Notes: generated by a model not told the origin, from the letters alone. 15,382 nucleotides of DNA from an uncultured Pseudomonadota bacterium (GCA_903931355.1 CAIZCB010000339.1:1-15382), one strand, 5' to 3'. Counted from the stretch's first letter, positions 1-9,489 are shown. Program-made: numbers and translations.

Positions 1-12
1 AAACACTAAACC

Positions 13-297
13 CTAAACCCCAAACACCAAAACAAACAAAAACGCTAATACCGTCCACAAGGTAATTTTGGTTTTTAACGGTGTTTCCCGCCAAATCGAT
101 TTCAGATAATCCTTAAACGCTTGCGATTTATCATCAGCGGCTAGAATCAGTTTCAACTGGCCTTTAACCGTGTTGCGCTCCAGCTTTTGCTGTTCTTCAA
201 ACAACAATTCATCGAGCTGTGAATAAAACACATCGCAAGTTGGACATTTAAATACTTCGCCAGCTCTGGCTTGACCGCATTTTGGGCAATTTTTCAT
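13..297 (-). CDS. Small zinc-ribbon protein with C-terminal membrane helix
   Basis: This 94-residue protein begins with a zinc ribbon made of CPKC and CPTC knuckles within the first 20 residues. A charged, probably helical middle follows (around residues 30-70), and a single hydrophobic segment lies at the very C-terminus (about 75-94). It would therefore sit in the inner membrane with the ribbon in the cytoplasm. I chose the ATG at 297. A GTG eight codons upstream (319-321) is also in frame, but it lies inside the stem of a perfect hairpin and would add residues ahead of a ribbon that normally sits at the N-terminus. It follows prlC on the same strand. The family is not recognised beyond the ribbon; its role is unknown. 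Confidence 0.7.
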   Translation of the reverse strand: MKNCPKCGQARAGEVFKCPTCDVFYSQLDELLFEEQQKLERNTVKGQLKLILAADDKSQAFKDYLKSIWRETPLKTKITLWTVLAFLFVLVFGV

Positions 298-316
298 CTT
301 CAATAAACCAGTTAAT

Positions 317-342
317 GCCACTTTCGATCTAACGAAAGTGGC
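317..342 (-). terminator. Perfect 10-bp hairpin after prlC
   Basis: GCCACTTTCG (317-326) and CGAAAGTGGC (333-342) are exact inverted repeats around a 6-base loop, in the gap between prlC and the zinc-ribbon gene. Read on the minus strand the stem is followed by ATTAACTGG, not by a T-run. It is therefore either a weak terminator or an RNA stability/processing hairpin rather than a classical intrinsic terminator. Confidence 0.4.
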
Positions 343-360
343 GAAATAGCTAAACGCTAA

Positions 361-2400
361 TTAAACAACAATCCCATTATGCCGCAACAAAGCATCAATC
401 TTCGGCTCGCGGCCTCGGAAGTTTTTAAACAAACTCATCGCCTCGCTACTGCCGCCTTGTTCCAAGACATTATGCAAAAACGCTTCGCCAGTGGCGCGGT
501 CGAAAATGCCGTTTTCTTCGAATAAAGAAAACGCATCGGCTGATAACACTTCGGCCCATTTGTAGCTGTAATAACCGGCTGCATAGCCGCCAGCAAAAAT
601 GTGCGAGAAGCTGTGGGCGAAGCGGTTGAATGCGGGAGGCTTAACCACCGCCACGCGATCACGAATGCTTTGCAAGGTTTGATAAATTCGACCGCCTTGG
701 GCTGGATCGTAGTCTTGGTGGATTTTGAAATCAAACAAGCTAAATTCCAGCTGTCTAACCATCATCATCCCGGCTTGGAAGTTTTTGGCGGCTAACATTT
801 TCGCGAATAACTCATCAGGCAAGGCTTCGCCAGTTTGGTAGTGACCGGAAATTAACGCCAAGGCTTCTTTTTCCCAGCACCAGTTTTCCATAAATTGACT
901 TGGCAATTCGACCGCGTCCCATTCGACGCCGTTAATTCCCGACACGCCTAAATGGTCGATTTGGGTCAGCATGTGGTGCAGGCCGTGTCCAAACTCATGG
1001 AACAAGGTTTCTACTTCATCATGGGTCAATAACGCTGGTTGATCGCCAGTTGGTGGGGTGAAGTTGCAGACTAAATAAGCCACGGGATGCTGAATGCCAT
1101 CGGCAGTTTTTTTCCGCCCCACACAATCATCCATCCACGCCCCGCCACGCTTTTTGGCGCGCGCGTATAAGTCCAGATAAAAACGTCCGCGTGGTTGCTG
1201 ATCTTTATCGATGATTTGGTAGAAATGGGCGTCGGGATGCCAGCTATCGAACTCGGTAATTGGGCTGATTTGTAGGCCATAGAGCTTTTCAACAATCGCG
1301 AACAAGCCCGGCAAAACTCGACTAACCGGAAAATAGGCTTTTACTTGTTCCTGAGACAGTTGGTAAAAATGTTGGCGCATTTTTTCCGAATAATAGCCAA
1401 TATCCCAAGCCTGCAAGTCCTCTAAACCGTGTTCGCTGGCGGCAAATTGGCGCAATTCGTCTAAATCACGTTGCGCTTGGCCTAAAGATTTTTCCGCCAA
1501 ATCCTCTAAAAAGTTGACCACGGTATCGGTGCTATCGGCCATTTTGGTGGCTAACGAATATTCAGCGTAGTTGTTAAAACCTAACAATTGGGCTTTTTCA
1601 TGGCGTAAGGCCAAGATTTGTTCCATCGCCTCGCTGTTATCCCATTTATCGGCATCAGGGCTTTGGTCAGAGGCGCGAGTTGAATAGGCTTGGTAATGTT
1701 CACGGCGCAATTCGCGGTTGTCGGCATAGGTCATCACCGCCAAATACGACGGGAATTGCAGACTGATTAACCAGCCCTCTTTGCCTTCGGCTTCCGCGCT
1801 TTGTTTGGCTTGGGCTAAGGCTGATTCCGGCAAACCTTGTAATTGTTCAACATCGGTAATCACTTTTTGCCAAGCGTTAGTGGCATCCATCAAATTTTCT
1901 TCGAATTGGCTGGCAAGTTTCGATAATTGTTGGCTGATTTCCTTGTAACGAGCTTGTTTATCAGCCGCTAAATCAACGCCGGATAAATGAAAATCGCGCA
2001 AAGCATTGTTGATCATTTTTTGCTGACCACGATCTAGGCTGGCAAATTCAGCGCTGTCGTGAATGCTTTTATAGGCTTGATATAACTCAAGGTTTTGGCC
2101 GGTTTCGGTGGCGTATTCGCTGAGTTTAGGCAAACAAGCGTTGTAAGCCTCACGCATATCATCGCTATTGATCACGGCATTCATGTGACTCACTGGCGAC
2201 CAAGCTTTGTTTAAGCGGTCTTCAGCGGCTTCAATCGGCTCAACCAAGCTTTGCCATGTATAAGGTGCGCCGTTTTGTAATTGCGTGGCAATGGTTTGAC
2301 GCGCTTGGTCTAGCAGTTGTTCAATCGCCGGTACGACATGCTCGGCTTTGATTTTTGAGAACTGCGGTAATTCGGTGATTTCGAGTAAAGGATTGGTCAT
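361..2400 (-). CDS. prlC: Oligopeptidase A (M3 zinc metallopeptidase)
   Basis: A cytoplasmic thimet-family oligopeptidase of 679 residues, the usual length for PrlC/OpdA, which degrades short peptides including cleaved signal peptides. The zinc-binding helix HEFGH is at residues 468-472, with the third ligand expected at E498 in the VELPSQ motif. The GINGVEWDAVELPSQFMENW stretch is typical of the family. The ATG at 2400 is preceded by an AAGG ribosome site about ten bases upstream. It lies 47 bp downstream of aroE on the same strand, probably in the same transcript. It is not a PqqF-type (M16) protease, despite the pqq operon nearby. Confidence 0.95.
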   Translation of the reverse strand: MTNPLLEITELPQFSKIKAEHVVPAIEQLLDQARQTIATQLQNGAPYTWQSLVEPIEAAEDRLNKAWSPVSHMNAVINSDDMREAYNACLPKLSEYATETGQNLELYQAYKSIHDSAEFASLDRGQQKMINNALRDFHLSGVDLAADKQARYKEISQQLSKLASQFEENLMDATNAWQKVITDVEQLQGLPESALAQAKQSAEAEGKEGWLISLQFPSYLAVMTYADNRELRREHYQAYSTRASDQSPDADKWDNSEAMEQILALRHEKAQLLGFNNYAEYSLATKMADSTDTVVNFLEDLAEKSLGQAQRDLDELRQFAASEHGLEDLQAWDIGYYSEKMRQHFYQLSQEQVKAYFPVSRVLPGLFAIVEKLYGLQISPITEFDSWHPDAHFYQIIDKDQQPRGRFYLDLYARAKKRGGAWMDDCVGRKKTADGIQHPVAYLVCNFTPPTGDQPALLTHDEVETLFHEFGHGLHHMLTQIDHLGVSGINGVEWDAVELPSQFMENWCWEKEALALISGHYQTGEALPDELFAKMLAAKNFQAGMMMVRQLEFSLFDFKIHQDYDPAQGGRIYQTLQSIRDRVAVVKPPAFNRFAHSFSHIFAGGYAAGYYSYKWAEVLSADAFSLFEENGIFDRATGEAFLHNVLEQGGSSEAMSLFKNFRGREPKIDALLRHNGIVV

Positions 2401-2427
2401 GGTTTTGGCCTTTTAAAAAATTAAGTT

Positions 2428-2451
2428 GTAGGGTGCATTCAATGCAGCTAC
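2428..2451. repeat. Small imperfect palindrome at the aroE stop codon
   Basis: GTAG (2428-2431) pairs with CTAC (2448-2451), and TGCAT (2434-2438) pairs with ATGCA (2442-2446), giving an interrupted hairpin in the aroE-prlC gap that takes in the aroE stop codon. It starts with the GTAGGGTGC string that often begins short dispersed repeats in gammaproteobacteria. That family link is only a resemblance. Confidence 0.3.
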
Positions 2452-3275
2452 TTCTGGCGTTCGGCATCAAGCAAAGCAATCACATCAGTTGTTGCCGGCC
2501 TTACGCCACGCCAAATAAAAAACGCTTCGGCAGCTTGCTCAACCAACATGCCTAAGCCATCCACGCTTTGTGCCGCACCATGCGCCAGCCCCCATTTGAC
2601 AAAGGTGGTCGGCAAGTTGCCGTAAGCTAAGTCGTAACAACAGGCATTGGCAGCCAGTAAACCAGAAGGCAAGGGCGGCAATTGGTCGCTAAGGCTGGCA
2701 GAAGTCGCATTTAACACAAGGTCAAATTGCTGTCCTGCTAGTGCCTCAAAACCCAGCGCCGTCAGTCTACCTTGTGCGGCGAAGTCCGCAACCAAGGCGT
2801 CTGCCTTGCTAACTGTGCGATTGGCAATGCTGATTTGCGCAGGCTGACAATCCAGTAAAGGTAAAATAATCCCACGCGTAGCACCGCCAGCACCCAAAAT
2901 TAAAATCCGTTTGCCAGCTAGTTGAATCTGATGATTGCTGATTAAATCGTTGACCAAACCAATGCCATCGGTGTTATCGCCCAATATGCTGCCATCGGCT
3001 TGTTTGGCTAAGGTGTTGACCGCTTTAGCAAGACGGGCACGTTCGGTAAGTTGATCGGCATATTGCCAAGCCAGTTCTTTTAACGGCACCGTGCAATTTA
3101 AGCCTTTGCCACCGTTAGCAAAAAAATCATTGGCAACAGTTACAAAAGTTTCGGCGGGTACTTGCTGGGCAACATAATCCAAATCTTGCTGGGTTTGCTG
3201 AGCAAATAGGCTATGAATGCGCGGTGATTTACTGTGTTTAATCGGGTCGCCGAACACGGCGTAATGGTCGGTCAT
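2448..3275 (-). CDS. aroE: Shikimate dehydrogenase (NADP+)
   Basis: This enzyme reduces 3-dehydroshikimate to shikimate in aromatic amino acid synthesis. The 275-residue protein has the substrate-binding HSKSP motif (S15, S17) near the N-terminus, the catalytic lysine K66 in NCTVPLKE, N87, and D103 in GDNTDG. The dinucleotide-binding GAGGATRG glycine loop lies around residues 128-134. NCTVPLK replaces the more common NVTVPFK, a mild change that keeps the catalytic lysine. Its ATG overlaps the stop of the upstream membrane-protein gene (ATGA, 4 bp), so translation is probably coupled. Confidence 0.96.
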   Translation of the reverse strand: MTDHYAVFGDPIKHSKSPRIHSLFAQQTQQDLDYVAQQVPAETFVTVANDFFANGGKGLNCTVPLKELAWQYADQLTERARLAKAVNTLAKQADGSILGDNTDGIGLVNDLISNHQIQLAGKRILILGAGGATRGIILPLLDCQPAQISIANRTVSKADALVADFAAQGRLTALGFEALAGQQFDLVLNATSASLSDQLPPLPSGLLAANACCYDLAYGNLPTTFVKWGLAHGAAQSVDGLGMLVEQAAEAFFIWRGVRPATTDVIALLDAERQK

Positions 3276-3805
3276 CGGTAAGCTCGTTTATGTGTCCAAA
3301 TTTCCCAAATAATGGTGCAGGCGATAATCACAATCGCTAATAAACCTGCTACCAACATGAATTGTTCTAAATAGGCGATTAACACCGCACAAGCGCCAAG
3401 GAAAAAACCGACTAGGCTGAGCTGCCAGCCAATCCGAATCCCATCCAACATGGTCGCCAGCGCTAAAATTAATAACACCACTAAACTGGCGCTAGTTTCG
3501 TCTAAGCGTCCCGATTGTTGTAGCAAAAATGCACCACCCACCACAATCAAAGTGGTTAACCAATGCAAGGCTTGTTCTTTGACTATCGCGCCAAAATCCA
3601 AATCGGTTTTTTTGGATTTAAACCAGCTAATCAAAACCGCAATCACCGCAAATACAAACACAATCCCTAACCAATAGGCATAACCATCGGAAGGAGAAAA
3701 TTCGGTGACGCTGATGCCCAATAGGGCCAAGCCCAATAAGATAATCAATAAAGCTTCTTCAATTCGAAAACGACGACGATGTTCGCCATATTGCGGGTCT
3801 TGCAT
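3272..3805 (-). CDS. Six-helix integral membrane protein, function unknown
   Basis: A 177-residue protein with a short, arginine-rich cytoplasmic-looking N-terminus. About six hydrophobic segments follow, near residues 18-35, 43-62, 80-96, 105-120, 127-145 and 148-170, with a basic C-terminal tail. I see no catalytic or metal-binding motif and do not recognise the family. The start is well supported: a GGAG ribosome site lies nine bases upstream in the 14-bp gap after hemB, and the stop overlaps aroE by 4 bp. It is thus firmly held between two housekeeping genes, with no sign of a link to haem or shikimate chemistry beyond co-transcription. Confidence 0.8.
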   Translation of the reverse strand: MQDPQYGEHRRRFRIEEALLIILLGLALLGISVTEFSPSDGYAYWLGIVFVFAVIAVLISWFKSKKTDLDFGAIVKEQALHWLTTLIVVGGAFLLQQSGRLDETSASLVVLLILALATMLDGIRIGWQLSLVGFFLGACAVLIAYLEQFMLVAGLLAIVIIACTIIWEIWTHKRAYR

Positions 3806-3819
3806 GGTGAATCACTCCG

Positions 3820-5109
<1,290 letters not shown>

Positions 5110-5541
5110 ATGAATAAAAAGAAAATTATCGTGTTTGCCATTGCTTTAGCGGCATTATTGGCAATCCAAATCAAATTTTTCCTACCTTTTATGTATGACA
5201 TTGCGGCATCGGATTTGTTTTTGGTTGAAAGCAAAGACGAAGCCAACGCTATGGCGATCAGCAATGATATGACAGCTTTGGCTTTTGGTCATTGCAACAG
5301 CTACATCAAAGATGAATTAGGCGAAGAAAAATCCGCTTCTTTCTCAAATCAAGCAACCAATGCTTGGAGTCTTGGCAATTATGAATACATCGTTAATGCC
5401 GATGTTGAAATTTCTGGTAAAGATGCTCCAAGTGCGATTCATCATTATGTTTGCCGTATTCAATACAACAACGGTGACGACACATCCGGTGCTGGCAGTT
5501 TCGACAACTGGAATGTCGTTGGTTTAACAGGTATTGAGTAA
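5110..5541 (+). CDS. Small membrane-anchored protein, function unknown
   Basis: A 143-residue protein with a lysine-rich start (MNKKK), one hydrophobic helix (about residues 6-29) and a soluble remainder. The topology suggests an N-terminal anchor with the domain in the periplasm. The two cysteines, C62 and C115, could form a disulfide there. There is no recognisable enzyme motif; the domain is rich in acidic and small residues. No clear ribosome site precedes the ATG. It ends 10 bp before the Uma2-family gene, so the two are probably co-transcribed, but nothing in either protein explains a joint function. Confidence 0.7.
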   Translation: MNKKKIIVFAIALAALLAIQIKFFLPFMYDIAASDLFLVESKDEANAMAISNDMTALAFGHCNSYIKDELGEEKSASFSNQATNAWSLGNYEYIVNADVEISGKDAPSAIHHYVCRIQYNNGDDTSGAGSFDNWNVVGLTGIE

Positions 5542-5551
5542 GGTCTAAACC

Positions 5552-6109
5552 GTGCAAGTCGCCTATCAATTACAATTTGAGCCCGATGCTTATTTAGCTT
5601 GGGAAACCGACCAAACCGAGAAACATGAGTATTGGAATGGTGAGGTGTATGCGATGGGCGGTGCGCGACGTGAGCATGTTGTGGTTAGCTTAAATATCGC
5701 CACTGCTTTAAAACAGCGCCTAAGAGGCAAACCTTGCCAGCCTTATATTGCCGATATGAAATTGCGCGTTGATGAATTCAACGCGTTTTTTTATCCCGAT
5801 GTGATGGTGTCTTGCCACGCTGACGACCGTAAGGCAGAACAGTTTTTATCGCATCCTAGCGTGATTATCGAAGTCTTATCAGATTCAACTGCGGCTTATG
5901 ACAGAGGCGATAAATTTCTGGCTTACCGAACCCTTGAGTCACTACAAGAATATTTAATTATTGATGTCGATAGCCGTCGGGTTGAATGTTATCGTCGCGC
6001 GGCTAATCAAGAATGGCTGTTGCACGATTATTTTGCTGACGACAGCTGCCAATTTCACAGCTTAGGTTTTGAAATTCCATTAGCCGAGTTTTTTGAAGAA
6101 CTCGACTAA
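5552..6109 (+). CDS. Uma2-family (DUF820) PD-(D/E)xK nuclease-fold protein
   Basis: This 185-residue protein matches the Uma2 family (PF05685) in layout. It has an N-terminal YLAWETDQTEKHEYWNGEVYAM segment, then YPDVMV with D83, then VIIEVLSDSTAAYDRGDKF with E107 and K121 as the candidate PD-(D/E)xK metal-binding and catalytic residues. Family members are abundant in cyanobacteria and occur in many other bacteria, often in many copies; a physiological substrate is not established. The start is GTG at 5552 with an AAGG ribosome site eight bases upstream. It is convergent with pqqE, with only 11 bp between the stops. An inverted repeat CGAGTT/AACTCG (6085-6104) in the last codons could help end transcription. 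Confidence 0.9.
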   Translation: MQVAYQLQFEPDAYLAWETDQTEKHEYWNGEVYAMGGARREHVVVSLNIATALKQRLRGKPCQPYIADMKLRVDEFNAFFYPDVMVSCHADDRKAEQFLSHPSVIIEVLSDSTAAYDRGDKFLAYRTLESLQEYLIIDVDSRRVECYRRAANQEWLLHDYFADDSCQFHSLGFEIPLAEFFEELD

Positions 6110-6120
6110 TTTCTTGTCTA

Positions 6121-7245
6121 TTAAAACTGCTTGGAATTTTTGCTATTACGAAATACCAAGGGTTTTTCATCCGCTGATAAAGCCAACTCTCGCGCTGAAT
6201 TAATCGCCGCATCAATTCGATGTCTTTCCGGTGATTTACTGCACACTGGATCGGTGCTGGCAGCATCGCCATTGAACAAAAACGCCTGACAGCGGCAACC
6301 ACCAAAGTCTTTATGCTTTTCGTCGCAACTGCGGCAAGGCTCTTGCATCCAATCGGTGCCACGGAAGAAGTTAAAGGCTTTCGATTCGTTCCAGATTTGC
6401 TCGATACTAAAATCGTTAACATTTGGACAATCTAGCCCCGGTAACTCTCGCGCTGAATGACAAGGTAAAGCGGTGCCATCCGGTGCAATCGTCAAAAACG
6501 TCGTTGCCCAACCGTTCATACAGGCTTTTGGCCTATCTTCGTAATAATCCGGCACCACGTAATAAATCTTCATTTTGCCAGCGACTTTTTCTTTAAAAGC
6601 TTGGGCAATTTTTTCCGCTTCGGCGAATTGTTCACGGGTTGGCAATAAAGCATCACGATTAATATGCGCCCAACCGTAATATTGAGTATTGGCTAGTTCC
6701 AGATAATCGGCACCTAAACTTTCTGCCATCGCCAAAATTTCTGGCATTTGGTGGATGTTTTGACGATGAATCACCACGCACAACACCATTGGATAACCGT
6801 GTTTTTTCACCAACCGCGCTACTTCTTGTTTGTGCTGGTAAGTGGTGGTGCCGGCTAAATGGTCGTTGAGTTCTTGGCTACTGGCTTGAATACTGACTTG
6901 GATATGATCTAAGCCCGCTTGCTTTAACTCGATGATTTTGTCTTCGGTTAAACCATAGCCAGAAGTAATCAAGTTCGAGTAATAGCCTAATTCACGGGCA
7001 TAACGCACTAACTCCGGCAAGTCTTGACGGGTTAACGGCTCGCCACCAGAAAATCCCAGCTGCACTGCGCCCATTTTTCGCGCCTGACTTAATACTCGCT
7101 TCCAATCCTCGGTGCTTAACTCATTAGGATACTTAGCGTAATCCAATGGATTAGAGCAATACGGGCATTGCAAAGGACATTTGTAGCTTAACTCCGCCAG
7201 CAACCAACGCGGCGAAGTGATGTTAATCGTGTTGGATCCAGCCAT
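6121..7245 (-). CDS. pqqE: PQQ biosynthesis radical SAM/SPASM enzyme PqqE
   Basis: PqqE makes the carbon-carbon cross-link between the glutamate and tyrosine side chains of the PqqA peptide, using S-adenosylmethionine and PqqD as peptide chaperone. The radical SAM cluster motif is C23-x3-C27-x2-C30 (CPLQCPYC), followed by the FSGGEP motif near residue 65. A C-terminal SPASM region supplies cysteines at 242, 262, 273, 304, 307, 317, 319 and 335 for auxiliary iron-sulfur clusters. The length of 374 residues is normal. The ATG at 7245 lies inside the end of pqqD, a 23-bp overlap that indicates translational coupling. It is the last gene of the operon. Confidence 0.97.
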   Translation of the reverse strand: MAGSNTINITSPRWLLAELSYKCPLQCPYCSNPLDYAKYPNELSTEDWKRVLSQARKMGAVQLGFSGGEPLTRQDLPELVRYARELGYYSNLITSGYGLTEDKIIELKQAGLDHIQVSIQASSQELNDHLAGTTTYQHKQEVARLVKKHGYPMVLCVVIHRQNIHQMPEILAMAESLGADYLELANTQYYGWAHINRDALLPTREQFAEAEKIAQAFKEKVAGKMKIYYVVPDYYEDRPKACMNGWATTFLTIAPDGTALPCHSARELPGLDCPNVNDFSIEQIWNESKAFNFFRGTDWMQEPCRSCDEKHKDFGGCRCQAFLFNGDAASTDPVCSKSPERHRIDAAINSARELALSADEKPLVFRNSKNSKQF

Positions 7246-7492
7246 TTTGCAACGCTACGTTAAGAAAGTTGGTGACATCATTGGTCAAGCCAGAAGTGGC
7301 AAATTTTTGCTCTAATTCGGCAACAATCGCCGGCAAAGCACGGCTACCGTCACACAGTTTGAGAATTTCCGCTGAGCTTTGGTTCAATTCGACCATGCCT
7401 TCAGGATAAAGAATGACAAATTTTTGTTGAGCTTCTTCCCATTGCAAACGGTACATGGGCGAAAAGCGTATCGTTGTTTCAGTATTAATCAT
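7223..7492 (-). CDS. pqqD: PQQ biosynthesis peptide chaperone PqqD
   Basis: An 89-residue winged-helix-like RiPP recognition element that binds the PqqA precursor and presents it to PqqE. Family features include the N-terminal [20 protein letters not shown] strand region, the [13 protein letters not shown] block, and the [13 protein letters not shown] helix. It is a stand-alone protein here, not fused to PqqC or PqqE as in some species. Its ATG overlaps the pqqC stop by 4 bp and its 3' end overlaps pqqE by 23 bp. Confidence 0.95.
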   Translation of the reverse strand: MINTETTIRFSPMYRLQWEEAQQKFVILYPEGMVELNQSSAEILKLCDGSRALPAIVAELEQKFATSGLTNDVTNFLNVALQNGWIQHD

Positions 7493-8220
7493 TGCTCAAT
7501 ATTAAAGTAAGGTGGCATTTCGTTGACATAAGCCAAATAAATCGCATCGGCCATTGACCACAACACATCCAGTTTGAATTTCAGGATTTGTAACATCCGC
7601 TCTTGTTGCTCACGGGTTTTGTACCAATCCAAAGTCAATTCCAAACCATGCTCAATATCGCGACGCGCTTCGGTCAAACGCTTGCGGAAATAGGTGTAAC
7701 CTTCTTGATCAACCCAAGGATAAACATCAGGCCAGTTATCTAAACGCTGTTGATGGATTTTCGGCGCGAATAATTCGGTTAATGATGAACTGGCAGCTTC
7801 ATGCCACTCGGCACGACGGGCAAAATTCACATAAGCATCAACCGCAAACCGCACACCCGGTAAAACATGTTTTAGCGAAGTTAACTCTTCACGGCTTAAG
7901 CCAACCGCGATACCTAATTGAATCCAAGCCTCAATCCCACCTGGATCGCCGGGATAACCATCGTGATCCAAAATCCGTTGCACCCATTTGGCACGGGTTT
8001 CGCGATCAGGACAGTTTGCCATGATATTGGCATCTTTAATCGGAATCATCACTTGGTAATAAAAGCGATTAGCAACCCAGCCTTGTAATTGTGCTTTGGT
8101 GAGCTTGCCTTCGTTCATTAACACATGCATCGGATGATTGATGTGGTAATAACGCTCCATGCCTCTTAATTGGGCTTCAAACTCGTCACGAGTCCAGGGT
8201 GTTTGATCCATATTGCTCAT
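7489..8220 (-). CDS. pqqC: Pyrroloquinoline-quinone synthase PqqC
   Basis: PqqC carries out the final cofactor-free ring closure and eight-electron oxidation to PQQ. The 243-residue protein keeps the active-site residues known from the Klebsiella enzyme, shifted by two: H26, R52, Q56, H86, H156, R159, Y177 and K216. A ribosome site (AGAAGG) lies close upstream of the ATG at 8220, which supports this start over the methionine at codon 4. The gap to pqqB is 11 bp and the stop overlaps pqqD. All catalytic positions I checked are intact, so the enzyme is expected to be active. Confidence 0.97.
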   Translation of the reverse strand: MSNMDQTPWTRDEFEAQLRGMERYYHINHPMHVLMNEGKLTKAQLQGWVANRFYYQVMIPIKDANIMANCPDRETRAKWVQRILDHDGYPGDPGGIEAWIQLGIAVGLSREELTSLKHVLPGVRFAVDAYVNFARRAEWHEAASSSLTELFAPKIHQQRLDNWPDVYPWVDQEGYTYFRKRLTEARRDIEHGLELTLDWYKTREQQERMLQILKFKLDVLWSMADAIYLAYVNEMPPYFNIEQ

Positions 8221-8231
8221 CGTTTACCTTC

Positions 8232-9143
8232 TTATAAGTCAATTTCCAAACCATCGTAAGCCACTTCGATGTCAGCTGCATCAAGGGTTTTACGTTCTGG
8301 CGAATCTTCGTCCAAAATTGGGTTGGTGTTGTTGATATGAATCAAAATCTTCCGCGCTTTCGCCACGCCATTTAATACTTCAATCATGCCGCCTTCACCG
8401 GATTGCGGTAAATGGCCAATGTCACGGGCTTTTTTATGGCTGATATTGCGCTGACACATTTCATCATCAGTCCAAAAGGTACCATCAACCAACAAGCAAT
8501 CAACGGTCTGCATCGCATCCATCACATGCGGCTCAATTTCGCCCAAACCTGGCGAATAATAGAGTTTTTTGCCGGTAGAAATTTGCTCGACAATCACGCC
8601 AATGTTATCGCCATCATGCGGATCGTGACGGTGCGGGGAATAAGGTGGCGCTTTGCTTTTTAGGGCGTGAGCATAAATTTGAATATCATCAATGCCAGGA
8701 ATAGTGAACGGTGTGCCATCACAAGCAATCGGATGATGATTAACGGTGCAATAGTCTTTCAACATATTGAACAGCGGAAAACCGGTGGTTAAATCTTGTC
8801 TGACCATCTCGGTGCAATAGACATCTAAAGGCTTACCTTCGCGCAGCATCAACATACCGGTAGTGTGATCGATCTGGCTATCCATTAACAAAATGGCTTT
8901 GATGCCAGTGTCGCGAATACCCTCTTTAGGCTGAATCGCTGGGAATGATTCCAGCTGAGCGCGAATATCAGGCGAAGTGTTAAACAACAACCAATTGCGG
9001 TTATCGGTACTAATCGCAATCGACGACTGAGTACGCGCCTTGCCATTTAATTCACCCTGCCGCAAACGGCGACAATTATCACAATTGCAATTCCACTGTG
9101 GAAAACCACCGCCAGCACCAGCGCCAAGAACTCTAATTTTCAT
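8232..9143 (-). CDS. pqqB: PQQ biosynthesis protein PqqB (metallo-beta-lactamase fold)
   Basis: The 303-residue protein starts with the [19 protein letters not shown] signature and a structural zinc site C19-x-C21-x2-C24 (NCNCDNC). The hydrolase-fold metal motif is represented by [10 protein letters not shown] (D92, H93), and the C-terminal [17 protein letters not shown] block is typical. PqqB is thought to oxidise (hydroxylate) the cross-linked Glu-Tyr intermediate. The ATG at 9143 is the only sensible start; no strong ribosome site precedes it. It is the first recognisable gene of the pqqBCDE operon here. No pqqA lies upstream of it. Confidence 0.97.
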   Translation of the reverse strand: MKIRVLGAGAGGGFPQWNCNCDNCRRLRQGELNGKARTQSSIAISTDNRNWLLFNTSPDIRAQLESFPAIQPKEGIRDTGIKAILLMDSQIDHTTGMLMLREGKPLDVYCTEMVRQDLTTGFPLFNMLKDYCTVNHHPIACDGTPFTIPGIDDIQIYAHALKSKAPPYSPHRHDPHDGDNIGVIVEQISTGKKLYYSPGLGEIEPHVMDAMQTVDCLLVDGTFWTDDEMCQRNISHKKARDIGHLPQSGEGGMIEVLNGVAKARKILIHINNTNPILDEDSPERKTLDAADIEVAYDGLEIDL

Positions 9144-9168
9144 GTTTGAAATAGATTAAGTAAGTGAT

Positions 9169-9231
9169 CGTAGCCTGATCAACACATGCTACGAAAAATA
9201 AAAATGTGTCGCCAAGCTTAGCAAGCTAAGC
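9169..9231 (-). other. Hairpins in the pqqB leader
   Basis: Two inverted repeats lie between the candidate promoter and the pqqB start. GCTTAGC (9216-9222) and GCTAAGC (9225-9231) form a perfect 7-bp stem with a 2-base gap, and CGTAGC (9169-9174) pairs with GCTACG (9188-9193) around 13 bases. Neither is followed by a T-run on the minus strand. They could be operators or leader RNA stems. Confidence 0.35.
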
Positions 9232-9250
9232 GCCATTTAACGAGCGGGCA

Positions 9251-9256
9251 ATTATA
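9251..9256 (-). promoter_or_regulatory. Candidate -10 element for pqqBCDE
   Basis: A perfect TATAAT on the minus strand lies about 110 bases upstream of the pqqB ATG. There is no good -35 at the usual 17-base distance (GTTTTC); TTGCGT occurs at 21 bases. A regulated promoter needing an activator would fit, but this is inferred from one hexamer. Confidence 0.35.
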
Positions 9257-9397
9257 CCCATTGTTAAAAGAAAGAAAACGCAAGTATGGCTAGACCATCC
9301 TAAACGCGCTTTTGTAACACCAAATTCCGACAAACTTTGCTTGATTTCACTTCGGGTAAACAATTATTTTTTAGTTAGCCTGAATCGCTAAAAACCA

Positions 9398-9423
9398 AAA
9401 ACTGTGTCATATGCCACACTTTT
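9398..9423. promoter_or_regulatory. Operator-like palindrome 1 (CATATG-centred)
   Basis: A 26-bp imperfect palindrome centred on CATATG (9408-9413), with left arm AAAACTGTGT and right arm CCACACTTTT. Eleven of the thirteen base pairs across the dyad are complementary. It matches palindrome 2 in 20 of 25 positions when aligned from AAAAACTG. The size and symmetry suit a dimeric regulator; I do not recognise the family. Confidence 0.5.
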
Positions 9424-9429
9424 AGCTAA

Positions 9430-9453
9430 AAACTGCGCCATATGACATAGTTT
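9430..9453. promoter_or_regulatory. Operator-like palindrome 2 (CATATG-centred)
   Basis: A 24-bp imperfect palindrome centred on CATATG (9439-9444), with left arm AAACTGCGC and right arm ACATAGTTT. Nine of twelve pairs across the dyad match. Its centre is exactly 31 bp from that of palindrome 1, about three helical turns, so two bound dimers would lie on the same face of the DNA. Confidence 0.5.
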
Positions 9454-9489
9454 AATTAAATCAGTCACTTAAAACACAATCCGCGACAA

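Noticed and set aside
11..30. Telomere-like repeat (CCCTAAACCCC)
   Set aside because: Only about two imperfect units, and they are the complement of the last codons of the zinc-ribbon protein's hydrophobic tail (GFVLVFL). Chance, not a telomere or array.
435..1295. Minus-strand frames of 99 and 74 codons within prlC
   Set aside because: They are alternative frames of a gene with intact zinc-peptidase motifs; no independent ribosome site or family resemblance.
6003..6422. 139-codon minus-strand frame across the Uma2 and pqqE ends
   Set aside because: It overlaps two well-supported genes and its translation has no domain features. It is a shadow of pqqE in another frame.
9211..9252. Short minus-strand ORFs (MALSLLSLATHFYFS and MGIIARSLNGA) as possible pqqA
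   Set aside because: Neither has the Glu-x-x-x-Tyr core, and both lie in the hairpin leader of pqqB.
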